Shown in pieces: positions 1-6,464 of a DNA stretch of 9,154 nucleotides. The translations under genes were made by a program, and so were the position numbers. Every line of letters begins with the position of its first letter. Positions within the stretch are counted from its first letter, which is position 1. This DNA is from Nitrospiraceae bacterium (GTDB taxonomy: Bacteria > Nitrospirota > Nitrospiria > Nitrospirales > UBA8639). The DNA lies in assembly GCA_003523945.1 (NCBI GenBank), contig DOFS01000241.1, positions 1 to 9,154 on the forward strand, read 5' to 3'. The notes beneath the pieces were generated by a model. That model was given only the letters and a program-made list of their open reading frames with translations. It made no database searches and was not told the origin of the DNA.

Positions 1-149
1 TGCGATGCTCGCCGAATCCAGCGGCGCGCAAACTCGCTGGCTCAAACAGTGCCCGCCTTGTTTCTGAACTCGGCTCCGGGTCTCGGCCACGCCGAAAGGG
101 CCGACCCCATCATTTCTCAAGTAATGCGATTCCAAAGCCTCCTTCCTAG

Positions 150-1143
150 GTTGCACCGTTCAGCATGCGGGGGGAAGGACCCGATATTGTGGTTAATCAA
201 CAACAACCCAGTGCGAGGTGGTTCAGGCTCGGCGCGTTTAGCAGGGCCCCTGGACAGAATCATCATGTGGAAGTCGCAGGAGCCTTGGAAGGCGTGACCG
301 TGGCGGGTGCGCTTCGGTTTGTGAGTGCGGGCACGAGTGCGCCTGGCATCAACTACGTCCATACCGATCATCTCGGCAGTCCCCAGAAGATGACCGATGC
401 CAACAAGACAATTGTCTGGGATGCCGTGTTTACGCCGTTCGGGCAAGTGCATAGCATCACCGGCACAGCGACGAATAATCAGCGGTTTCCCGGGCAATAC
501 TTTGATCAAAAAACCGGGTATCACTACAACTACTTCCGGCAGTATGATCCGACAACAAGGAGGTAAATTGAATTTATTCCGATCGGATTAGGCGGAGGGT
601 TTGATACCTGTGGATATGTACATGGGAATCCATTCCGATGGTCTGATCCATATGGGTTATTTATCTCATCTCACCATGCAGAAGCGAGTAGGGCTGCCGC
701 GCAAAAAATTGGATGTGAAAATATTGCTAATGATCTAGGCAAAAAGACATCTGCCGTGGATTCCAAGCCGGGAAGTCAGGATCCAGAAAATGCCTTTAGA
801 CATGCGATGCGCGACGGGTTCAACAACCAATCTGTTGCGGAGGCGCAGGCTTTTTATCAAAATTGGGTTAATTCGCAGGGAGCGAGTTCTTATCTGGGAG
901 ATATAGCCGATGCACTGCATGCCCTACAGGACAGTTTTTCTCCAGCTCATGAAGGCTTTCAGCCCTGGAATAGGTATGACAACATTGAGTGGGTAGACTT
1001 GCTTTGGTACGGCATGCAAGATTTCTATGGAAGATATACCTCACGCCGGACAGGCTAGTGCCGTCTTTGTCAATCGTGCCAAGGCAAATGCCGATATGCA
1101 CCACGTCTATGCGGCCCAAGCCATCGGCAGCACGACCTTATGA
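150..1143 (+). pseudogene. Broken 3' end of an RHS/YD-repeat toxin gene (golvesin-like tail, RHS core, toxin tip)
   Basis: One frame (codons starting at positions divisible by 3) carries, in order, the end of a golvesin-like domain (about 168-318; VVNQQQ, W..LGAF, PGQNHHVEVAG, ALRFVSAG), then the RHS core (from about 336: YVHTDHLGSP, FTPFGQ, RFPGQYFDQKTGYHYNYFRQYDP). The core's normal GRY.E.DPIGLGGG motif reads RR-stop-IEFIPIGLGGG: a TAA at 564-566 replaces Tyr, and neighbouring Gly and Asp codons are changed. The same frame then stays open to 1058 and continues with YVHGNPFRWSDPYGL, the normal end of an RHS core, and a tip domain. A TAG at 147-149 closes the frame upstream. RHS proteins are large shells that carry a C-terminal toxin released after the DPxGL motif. 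With the nonsense codon no full toxin can be made, so I call it a pseudogene. A recent mutation or a sequencing error is an alternative for the stop. No immunity gene is recognisable downstream. Confidence 0.85.
660..1143 (+). other. RHS C-terminal tip with zinc phospholipase C/S1-P1-nuclease-like metal motif (part of the pseudogene)
   Basis: This is the variable tip that follows the core's DPYGL motif. It contains FRHAMRDG (about 798-821) and, at about 916-948, HALQDSFSPAH followed by EGFQPW. The pattern H-x3-D-x5-H, with Pro two residues before the last His, matches the spacing of the metal ligands in zinc-dependent phospholipase C and S1/P1 nucleases, and RHS tips with such a motif next to EGFQPW are familiar from memory. 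The late H-x3-E ligand pair of that fold is not seen in this frame. The frame ends at 1058, but frame 1 from 1027 gives MEDIPHAGQASAVFVNRA to a TGA at 1141-1143, which looks like the proper continuation after a one-base insertion. Whether the intact tip was a lipase or a nuclease cannot be told from the motif. Confidence 0.55.
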
Positions 1144-1605
1144 GCCTCCAGACTATTTCATTATCCGAATTTTACACGCAGAAGCAGTATGCCCCCTCCC
1201 TTGCGCCGTATTCGATTCAAAGATCTCGAATTGGGCAAAGCCTTAATCCTCTCAACCCCTTTGTTGGCCAACGGTCACGAATTGCACGCTGTACAAGGGT
1301 CGCGGCAAGTAAAATTATTTTCAAATGGATCAACCGACATTGGCCATTAAATTGTTCTCTGGCACCTCACAGTATCCCGGGAAGGTGCAGATCTGAGCCG
1401 CAGGTCCATGTGCTTGTGCCCACAGTTAAGAGGCGGTTTGCTCTGAATGTAATGCCTGAAAAATTATTAAAGATTTGTACGGGTGAACCGGTTTGAGAAA
1501 ATTCATTCAGCCACGGAGTTTCTCGACAAAGAACCGTTGGTGGAAATGAGATATCTTGTACCCAGTTGGATGCATTTCTTTCCTAACCGGTAGCAGTGAT
1601 GTAAA
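1144..1605. other. Intergenic stretch, no supported gene
   Basis: I see no gene with recognisable family features, no RNA gene and no clear terminator in these 462 bases between the RHS relic and the convergent sulfatase-like gene. Open frames here (for example a 118-aa frame ending at 1496 and a 40-codon frame at 1471-1593) have no ribosome binding site and no known motif. The stretch may be further decayed RHS-associated DNA, such as a lost immunity gene. Confidence 0.5.
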
Positions 1606-3264
1606 TTACCAGAAAAAGTTTCTTGGTTGTCTTCCTTCCTTTCCTCGGAAATAGAAGAAAGGTTTCGATTCTTTCGGTTTATTAGTTATTTCAATATTAG
1701 GAAATACAGTTTTTGCAAGCAGGTCTTCAATGGGTTGTTTTATGGTAGAATAATTCTTCTTGCCATTTGAATGTTTTACAGCAAACAGGGTCGAGAAGTA
1801 ATCCTCCAAATCCCGTGTGGAAAGATGTTTTAAATATTTGGCACGCATGTCATATCTCCCAATGCGGGAACCATGATCGCCATGGATAATTATTATTGAA
1901 TCATCAAAAATGCCATGTTTCCGCATTTGTTCAAAAAGGATATCCAGTTTTCTATAAATGCATTTCATCTGTTGAAAATAGAGAAGGTATCGCTCTTCCC
2001 TAGAAAAAGAAGTATTTTTTTGTTCCAGTGAATATTTGCCTCCTTCAATTTCCCATTGCTCAAGTAAAGGGTTCAAAGAGCAATCACTCCTTGTGACAAA
2101 AGGTGCATGCGGAATAATCAAATGGGAAAACAATACATTGCCTGGTGGTAGAGTTCCGATTTTCTCGGAGAGAGTGTCAAGGGCTTTCAAACTTGAAAGA
2201 ACCATTAACGGTCTGGGAGGGGACCAATTCCATGGTGGCAGATCAAATCCCTTCTCTGATAAAGCTTCCCTGAAATGACCGTAGGCAAATCCGATCCCCG
2301 GTACGGTATACCCTAAATTTAAAAAGTGAGAAAAAACTACTCGTAATTTCTTCACAAGAAATAAATCCGAGTCCTGGAGAAGATCCATTCTTAAAGGAGG
2401 GTGTACCTCACAATTTTCGATTACAACTGCACTCTCTGAGCAATAATCAATGAGTAGCGCATTTGCCCAGACATTAATTATGTAACCCTGCCTGGATAGT
2501 AGTTCAAAGTATCGGTTTTGCAATAGGCTGTGGGGCTCGCTCCCATCATCATCATAATACGGGTCACCTTGAGGTGTTGCCGCATCAGGGTTGGCGGAAA
2601 AATTCAAATAGTTAGAGATTGACCTCAGAGTCATTGGGAAGTGACTATAGGCTCCCCCAAATACAGTAAATCCATTTTTTTGGTAAAAACTTTCAAGATC
2701 GGCTTTCATCTCTTGCCCTAATGCGGTGTCCTGAGGAATCCCTTCAATCCCAATATGCGCATCCAGAACGAGGTGTATTATTCGAGGAAGATATTGGCCC
2801 ACCGTACCAGGATTCGGCTTTTTGAAATGTGGATCATCGGCTGGTCTGGACAAAAACCATTGCCCAAGAGTAACGACAAAAAACACCGAAAATATGGTGG
2901 TGGTAATCAAAAAGAAATTTTCTTTCAACATCCATGAAATCGCGAACACCCCTAAGGCGGTGCATAACCAAGCATATTTTGCCCACAGGCCAGCCCCCTC
3001 GATCAATTCAAATTGTATGTCTATGAAAAATGTTATAAGCACTGCCACGATAATACTGTGTAATATTCTTCCTCCGAAATACATGAGTAGAGAACAAAAC
3101 AAGCTAGATCCCATAATTATTGTTAAACTGAAGATCGTTCCTGAATCCAATAAGGAATAGCCAAAATGATCTAAAAAAAATAGAAAAGGTGTAAGAAGAA
3201 TTGTGGCGGGAAGCAGCAAAATTGTTACCCATCCAATTGAAATTTGGTTCCACGGATACCTCAT
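1606..3264 (-). CDS. Membrane-anchored sulfatase/LTA-synthase-like hydrolase or transferase
   Basis: This 552-aa protein has five hydrophobic segments (about residues 12-31, 42-62, 66-83, 96-111, 117-135) followed by a large, presumably extracytoplasmic, domain of the alkaline-phosphatase/sulfatase superfamily. Visible landmarks are IIHLVLDAH (metal ligand Asp168), the putative nucleophile Thr212 in HFPMTLRSISNYLNF, HLIIPHAP (His386) and IIIIHGDHGSR (Asp463, His464). The architecture is that of lipoteichoic-acid synthases and phosphoethanolamine transferases, which move phospho-groups onto envelope polymers. Thr at the nucleophile position and no Cys/Ser sulfatase signature favour a phospho-transferase or hydrolase over a true sulfatase. 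The substrate is unknown. The longest frame starts at a GTG at 3345 without a ribosome binding site. ATG 3264 has GAAGG seven bases upstream and directly precedes the first helix, so I chose it. It lies downstream of, and co-directional with, the YLDPGTGS protein. A+T content is visibly higher than in the transketolase gene. Confidence 0.85.
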   Translation of the reverse strand: MRYPWNQISIGWVTILLLPATILLTPFLFFLDHFGYSLLDSGTIFSLTIIMGSSLFCSLLMYFGGRILHSIIVAVLITFFIDIQFELIEGAGLWAKYAWLCTALGVFAISWMLKENFFLITTTIFSVFFVVTLGQWFLSRPADDPHFKKPNPGTVGQYLPRIIHLVLDAHIGIEGIPQDTALGQEMKADLESFYQKNGFTVFGGAYSHFPMTLRSISNYLNFSANPDAATPQGDPYYDDDGSEPHSLLQNRYFELLSRQGYIINVWANALLIDYCSESAVVIENCEVHPPLRMDLLQDSDLFLVKKLRVVFSHFLNLGYTVPGIGFAYGHFREALSEKGFDLPPWNWSPPRPLMVLSSLKALDTLSEKIGTLPPGNVLFSHLIIPHAPFVTRSDCSLNPLLEQWEIEGGKYSLEQKNTSFSREERYLLYFQQMKCIYRKLDILFEQMRKHGIFDDSIIIIHGDHGSRIGRYDMRAKYLKHLSTRDLEDYFSTLFAVKHSNGKKNYSTIKQPIEDLLAKTVFPNIEITNKPKESKPFFYFRGKEGRQPRNFFW

Positions 3265-3271
3265 AGGCAGA

Positions 3272-3276
3272 CCTTC
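3272..3276 (-). promoter_or_regulatory. Ribosome binding site fixing the start of the sulfatase-like gene
   Basis: GAAGG on the minus strand, seven bases before ATG 3264. The upstream GTG at 3345 has no comparable sequence, and the extra 27 residues it would add are polar and Cys/Pro-rich rather than a plausible signal. Confidence 0.6.
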
Positions 3277-3462
3277 AACGCATTTATTGGGAGAAGGAGA
3301 TATACGGCAAAAAGGCTTTTCTCTGCCCCCAGCACACTCCTTCACCCTGAGGAGTTAACAAAGTAAAATTGTTCCCAAAAGACGAATTATCTTTCCGGAA
3401 AATGAGTTCTCTTCTTCTGGCACAGGGGACCACTGGGATGGCGAAAAGACCCTAATACGACC

Positions 3463-3708
3463 TCAGGTGTTGTCCTTATCCTGCTCATAAGAATTCGAAG
3501 AAGCTGATTCTGAGGATCTTCCTTTGAACAGATTGAGAAACCGTCGCCAATACAACTTTATGATAATGGCCGCTCCAGCAATTCCGCCTAGCAGCAACTG
3601 AAGAATCATACTGCCGGTGCCAGGATCGAGATAGGCCGCGGCGTCAAGGAAAGGGTTAAAGGCAAACAGAAATCCATAAAAGAATGGTATGAAGGTTGAT
3701 CTGTGCAT
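3463..3708 (-). CDS. Small membrane protein with YLDPGTGS motif
   Basis: An 81-aa protein: a hydrophobic N-terminal segment (residues about 6-25, ending DAAA, which could be a cleavable signal), the motif AYLDPGTGS (25-33), a second hydrophobic segment rich in Gly/Ala/Ile/Leu (34-51), the basic boundary KLYWRRF (51-57), and a polar Ser/Glu/Asp tail. Small proteins of this form (YLDPGTGS, transmembrane helix, Lys, Trp-Arg-Arg) recur in many bacteria, in my recollection often beside sulfatase-like or phosphodiesterase-type membrane proteins, but their function is not established. The start is well supported: GGAGG seven bases before ATG 3708. The gene precedes the sulfatase-like gene on the same strand with a 198-base gap, so the two probably act together at the membrane, the small one perhaps as an accessory subunit; that role is inference. 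Confidence 0.85.
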   Translation of the reverse strand: MHRSTFIPFFYGFLFAFNPFLDAAAYLDPGTGSMILQLLLGGIAGAAIIIKLYWRRFLNLFKGRSSESASSNSYEQDKDNT

Positions 3709-4018
3709 TAGGGTACCTCCAAGATTGTGATATGAAATATGAATACCTGGAATTCCACCTATTCATCTCCGACAAACGAATCCTGGCCGCATCAATCAAC
3801 CACTGTTTGAGATTAATGTTGCTGGATTTTTATTTTTTTTACTTTCCTCCTTTCGTGCAATAAAATCAATGGTCTCCACATCCGGATGGTTTTTGAATAG
3901 CTGGACAATTGATCCGCTGCCTCAGCGTTAACATGAACGGGATCAGAGCCATTTCCAATACGTCCCAAAGCGTGCCTCCTACCTTCCAGCAGGAAAGAGA
4001 AAGACGAGCACACCCTGA
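3709..4018. other. Intergenic stretch, decayed sequence
   Basis: It should hold the promoter of the minus-strand membrane-protein pair, but I could not pick a convincing -35/-10 pair. The right part (about 3860-4018) lies directly upstream of the golvesin-like relic and may be its decayed 5' portion; the frame of that relic meets a TGA at 4016-4018. A 218-aa minus-strand frame overlapping here shows no family features and is taken as antisense noise. Confidence 0.4.
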
Positions 4019-4319
4019 ATGGCCACATGGGTCCTGCCGAGGATGACCACCGGGACCTATAACGTCTATACCCGCTGGCCAGCCGATGCGGCCAATGCCA
4101 CCAACGCCACTTATACCGTTCACTATTCGGGGGCCACGTCGGTCGTGTCGATGAACCAGACGCAAAACGGCGGGCAATAACCTCAATATCGCATTGAACC
4201 CCAAGGTTGTCCTGTTCGATCAAACCAATGGACGGGTGGGAGCCGATGCGATGCTGGTGGGGGCCAGTGGGGTGAGCACCGATCATGTCACTTATAGGCC
4301 GACGTTGATGAGTGCGTGA
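4019..4319 (+). pseudogene. Relic of a golvesin-like domain (RHS-associated), frameshifted
   Basis: Frame 2 from ATG 4019 reads MATWVLPRMTTGTYNVYTRWP, then ADAANATNATYTVHYSG and NQTQNGGQ, before a TAA at 4178-4180. This is the classic beginning of a golvesin C-terminal-like, putatively carbohydrate-binding domain (G.Y.VYa.WP, ATNA.YTV, VNQ..NGGQW). The rest appears in frame 3 from 4179: NLNIALNP..., then GRVGADAMLVGASG, matching the domain's closing ADA-V motif, to a TGA at 4317-4319. The junction falls exactly where W would follow NGGQ, so a small indel broke the gene. The last residues, VSTDHVTYRP, weakly recall the TDHLGSP that opens an RHS core. There is no start or ribosome binding site, so this is an internal fragment of a larger lost gene, of the same type as the relic at 150-1143 but too diverged to be a simple duplicate. 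Confidence 0.75.
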
Positions 4320-4404
4320 AGCATCGACATCTAGGACATAGGCATCAGTAAATTTTCCAGTAGAGTCATATGGCGGGTTTCGTTCCGGCGATCGAGGTTC
4401 CTTT

Positions 4405-4433
4405 GGCCTGGTCTTCAGGACAGGCCTTTTGTT
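4405..4433 (+). terminator. Probable Rho-independent terminator
   Basis: GGCCTG (4405-4410) pairs with CAGGCC (4421-4426) around a ten-base loop in which two further pairs are possible, and TTTTGTTT follows at once. It sits 86 bases past the end of the golvesin-like relic on the same strand, a fitting place for the terminator of the former gene. The stem is only six strong pairs and the T tract is interrupted. Confidence 0.5.
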
Positions 4434-4440
4434 TCGGCAA

Positions 4441-4572
4441 ATGGACCCAAAGGTGGTGGCCCTCGGCATGGTCCGTCAGAATTTTTTGGTGCCCGCCCAA
4501 GCCAACGTCGTGCAACTCGTTGAGTCTGTCATGGGTTTTGTCGAAGGACTCAAACAAGGCCCGCCAGTGTAA
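4441..4572 (+). CDS. Possible small or remnant ORF, unrecognised
   Basis: A 43-codon frame from ATG 4441 starts MDPKVVALGMVRQNFLVPAQ, continues with an amphipathic Val/Leu-rich stretch and ends GLKQGPPV at a TAA. Third positions are mostly G or C and the amino-acid mix is protein-like, which suggests a former coding segment. There is no Shine-Dalgarno sequence before the ATG and the frame is open upstream through the hairpin, so it may be the 3' end of a lost gene rather than a living one. I do not recognise the family. A minus-strand frame over the same bases is also open, which lowers confidence. Confidence 0.2.
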   Translation: MDPKVVALGMVRQNFLVPAQANVVQLVESVMGFVEGLKQGPPV

Positions 4573-4927
4573 TGAGAGCGTTTGTCTCGGGGGTCTGGTG
4601 GCAGGTGTCGGCCACCCGGAAGAGGGAACGGTCTGAGGGGCTTGCTAAATGACGGTTGATTTGGCGCCGGTGCCCGGCATTTTGTGGACCTTTTTGTGGG
4701 GCAGGGGCCTGGGAACTCCTAGGCCAGAACGCACAAGAAATATTGGAAAAACTTAGTTCTTGGATTCACCTCCTCAACGCAGAACATATATCGTTGTCTA
4801 GCGCGTGCCTCGTCAATAGATGTGGCGGAAAGAGGCGAGTCGTCGGAGAGTTGCCCATGGCGGAGTATTTTTTACCCTCCCTCTTTGTAGCGCGCGTTGA
4901 ACCGAGAAGCCCGATTCAAAGGGAATC
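4573..4927. other. Intergenic stretch, no supported gene
   Basis: Only short frames without binding sites or family motifs occur here. No convincing terminator is seen beyond the end of the minus-strand operon at 4928; the hairpin formed by TTGAATCG/CGGTTCAA near 4899-4921 lacks a T tract. Confidence 0.5.
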
Positions 4928-5257
4928 TTAGGTGGAAGCCAATTTGGCCAGCTCGGTATCGACGTATGCCAGGATTTTTTCGGCATCCTCGACCAGGCCA
5001 TCCGTGATATTTAATCCAAGAGCAAGATCTTCTTCATCCAGCGTGTCAGCCAACCCGTTATTTTGTAATAAGCTGACATCCCAAAATAATATCCCGGCGG
5101 TGGTCTGTTTCCCGTCGATGGTGGCGGCCACATTAATATTATCGCCATGCTCGGTCGGGGTACTGATAAAGGTCGGCTCGGCACTTTGTTGCTTCGCCCG
5201 TCTGATAAGGTCCATGAAGGTTTTTAATCGTTGAAGGCTGGCAGGATCTATGGCCAT
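4928..5257 (-). CDS. Hypothetical protein, 109 aa, acidic C-terminal half
   Basis: I do not recognise this family. The protein starts with a basic amphipathic helix-like stretch (SLQRLKTFMDLIRRAKQQ, residues about 7-24), has a central beta-like part (INVAATIDGK, AGILFWDVSLL) and ends in an acidic helix-forming stretch (DTLDEEDLALGLN, then EDAEKILAYVDTELAKLA). No signal peptide, membrane segment or Cys is present, so it is probably a soluble cytoplasmic protein. The start at ATG 5257 is supported by AAGGAG nine bases upstream. It is the last gene of a co-directional set after the DsbA-like gene and the 72-aa gene; the 126-base gap before it leaves room for its own promoter. Confidence 0.75.
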   Translation of the reverse strand: MAIDPASLQRLKTFMDLIRRAKQQSAEPTFISTPTEHGDNINVAATIDGKQTTAGILFWDVSLLQNNGLADTLDEEDLALGLNITDGLVEDAEKILAYVDTELAKLAST

Positions 5258-5383
5258 GGTCTTTTTCTCCTTTTTGGAGTGAGGCTATATTGGTCCATCG
5301 TCACAGTTAATTCCCACCGAAGTAACGGGAATGCCAGCTTGCTGTGGATGGACGGTTGTAAATTCAAGAGCTTCTATCGCGAA

Positions 5384-5602
5384 TTACGCGGTTCCTTGTT
5401 GACCGGAGGTCGAAGGGTCCTGCTGGTCCCGTTTCCTGGCCCGGTTGGCGATGTTTTCAATCAACCCGGCCATTTTTTGATATTGGGGATGGTCGGGAGA
5501 GAGCGGTTTGCCGTTTTCATCGCACATCAGTTCCTGCATTCCTTCGAGCATTGCGGCCATTTCTGGAAAAATTTCGTTATCGGGATTTTTTTTTCGTCCC
5601 AT
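5384..5602 (-). CDS. Hypothetical protein, 72 aa
   Basis: Unrecognised small soluble protein. It has a basic start (MGRKK), a Met-rich helix-like segment (EIFPEMAAMLEGMQELMCDE, about 10-29, with its only Cys), the stretch GKPLSPDHPQYQ (about 31-42), a second helix (KMAGLIENIANRARKRD) and a polar Gln/Ser/Gly tail. No signal or transmembrane segment. AAGGA lies eight bases before ATG 5602. The gene begins 54 bases after the DsbA-like gene ends, on the same strand, so co-transcription is likely, but nothing in the sequence ties it to disulphide chemistry. Confidence 0.75.
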   Translation of the reverse strand: MGRKKNPDNEIFPEMAAMLEGMQELMCDENGKPLSPDHPQYQKMAGLIENIANRARKRDQQDPSTSGQQGTA

Positions 5603-5656
5603 GATGTCTGTCCTTTTCTGTGGATTCTTCAGTGATTAATTTATTCATGCTTTACA

Positions 5657-6301
5657 TTAGGATTTGCTGTCTTGATCGAGGATGCTTTCGATTACGGTCT
5701 TCAGATTTTCAGCGGTTAAGTTTGCGACGCGAATGTTTCCATCCAGGACGACGGTCGGCGTGTGCGTGACCTTGATTCGTTCTCCCCATTGCCGGCCTTT
5801 CGCTAAAACCTTGAAAGGCTTTCCACTGGCGAGCCCTGTTTCAAATTCCGCGGCATCCAGCCCGATTTCTTTCAGGAGGAGGGAACGCATGGTTTTATCA
5901 AAGATGTGAATATCTTTGTCGTGAATGGACTGAAAAAGGAGTTGTTTCATTTCCGGCCCTTTGCCCATCATGACGGCTTGATTATACATTTCAAAGGCCG
6001 TCGGAAGTTTGCCCGGAATAACGGGAAATCCAACCATTCGGATTTCTAACTTGTCCCCAAACTCCTTTTTCAATTTGGTCCCCACCACCCGTTCGAACAT
6101 GTGGCAATGGGAGCAATAAAAGTCAGCGAATTCAAACAGAATGACTTTGCCGGCTTCATGCTGAGAGGGCTCGTTTTCCATCAGTTCATATTCGCCCTGT
6201 ATCTTGCTCATGGCTCCATTTGGCCATCCCAGCAGGCTGATCAAGAGTATTCCTCCAATGATGCGGGTGATGCGGGCAATTGGCGTCTGTCCTGATTTCA
6301 T
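5657..6301 (-). CDS. Secreted DsbA-type thiol:disulphide oxidoreductase
   Basis: A 214-aa thioredoxin-fold protein. The N-terminus is a Sec-type signal or anchor (basic start MKSGQTPIAR, hydrophobic residues about 14-26). FEFADFYCSHCHMFE carries the active site C63-S-H-C66, which with FxDFxCxxC context is DsbA-like. A long helical insertion follows (about 100-170), then THTPTVVLDG with the cis-proline Pro182 facing the active site. Proteins of this type oxidise cysteine pairs in exported proteins. No DsbB or VKOR partner is in the window. The longest frame starts at 6388, but ATG 6301 has AAAGGA six bases upstream and begins a proper signal peptide, while the extra 29 residues would bury it; I chose 6301. 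It heads a co-directional set with the 72- and 109-aa genes. Confidence 0.88.
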   Translation of the reverse strand: MKSGQTPIARITRIIGGILLISLLGWPNGAMSKIQGEYELMENEPSQHEAGKVILFEFADFYCSHCHMFERVVGTKLKKEFGDKLEIRMVGFPVIPGKLPTAFEMYNQAVMMGKGPEMKQLLFQSIHDKDIHIFDKTMRSLLLKEIGLDAAEFETGLASGKPFKVLAKGRQWGERIKVTHTPTVVLDGNIRVANLTAENLKTVIESILDQDSKS

Positions 6302-6307
6302 GCTTGA

Positions 6308-6313
6308 TCCTTT
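6308..6313 (-). promoter_or_regulatory. Ribosome binding site fixing the DsbA-like start
   Basis: AAAGGA on the minus strand, six bases before ATG 6301, which selects the start that gives a standard signal peptide over the upstream ATGs at 6388 and 6337. Confidence 0.6.
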
Positions 6314-6464
6314 CTTGATGTCGATCTTGATTTCCATCGTATTCCGGAATTTTTTCGCTCGAATCGCAGGTGGCCGTTCGGGTAACATGCTAAGTTCCTG
6401 GAATCACTCGCCTTTCAATCCATCATATCAGAGTGAACCTAGGGTCCTTCAAGGTTTCTGGAAA

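Noticed and set aside
1..149. Upstream extension of the RHS gene
   Set aside because: All frames are either stopped (TAG 147-149 in the RHS frame) or unlike RHS or golvesin sequence; a degraded part of the same gene is possible but not supported.
1140..1496. 118-aa open frame on the plus strand after the RHS relic, considered as an immunity protein
   Set aside because: No ribosome site, scattered Cys/Arg/Ser composition and no hydrophobic or domain pattern.
1471..1593. 40-codon frame on the plus strand containing EKIHSATEFLDKEPLVEMRY
   Set aside because: Protein-like by eye but short, without a start site and without a recognised family; could not be told from chance.
3346..3467. Inverted repeat CCTGAGG (3346-3352) and CCTCAGG (3461-3467) between the two membrane-protein genes
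   Set aside because: Only seven bases, 108 bases apart, no further pairing; likely chance.
3813..4469. 218-aa open frame on the minus strand
   Set aside because: It runs antisense to the golvesin-like relic, is rich in Arg/Pro/Trp/Ser typical of shadow frames, and has no ribosome site or family motif.
4572..4757. Chain of short overlapping frames (TAATG at 4570-4574, ATGA at 4649-4652) considered as translationally coupled small peptides
   Set aside because: No ribosome sites, 26 and 34 codons only, and no protein-like features; overlaps of this kind arise easily by chance.
5310..5332. ATTCCC/GGGAAT inverted repeat between the 72-aa and 109-aa genes, considered as a terminator or operator
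   Set aside because: Six pairs with an eleven-base loop and no T tract on either strand.
5231..5635. 134-aa open frame on the plus strand
   Set aside because: It is antisense to the 72-aa gene, which has a good ribosome site; the plus frame is rich in Phe/Cys/His/Trp as expected for a shadow.
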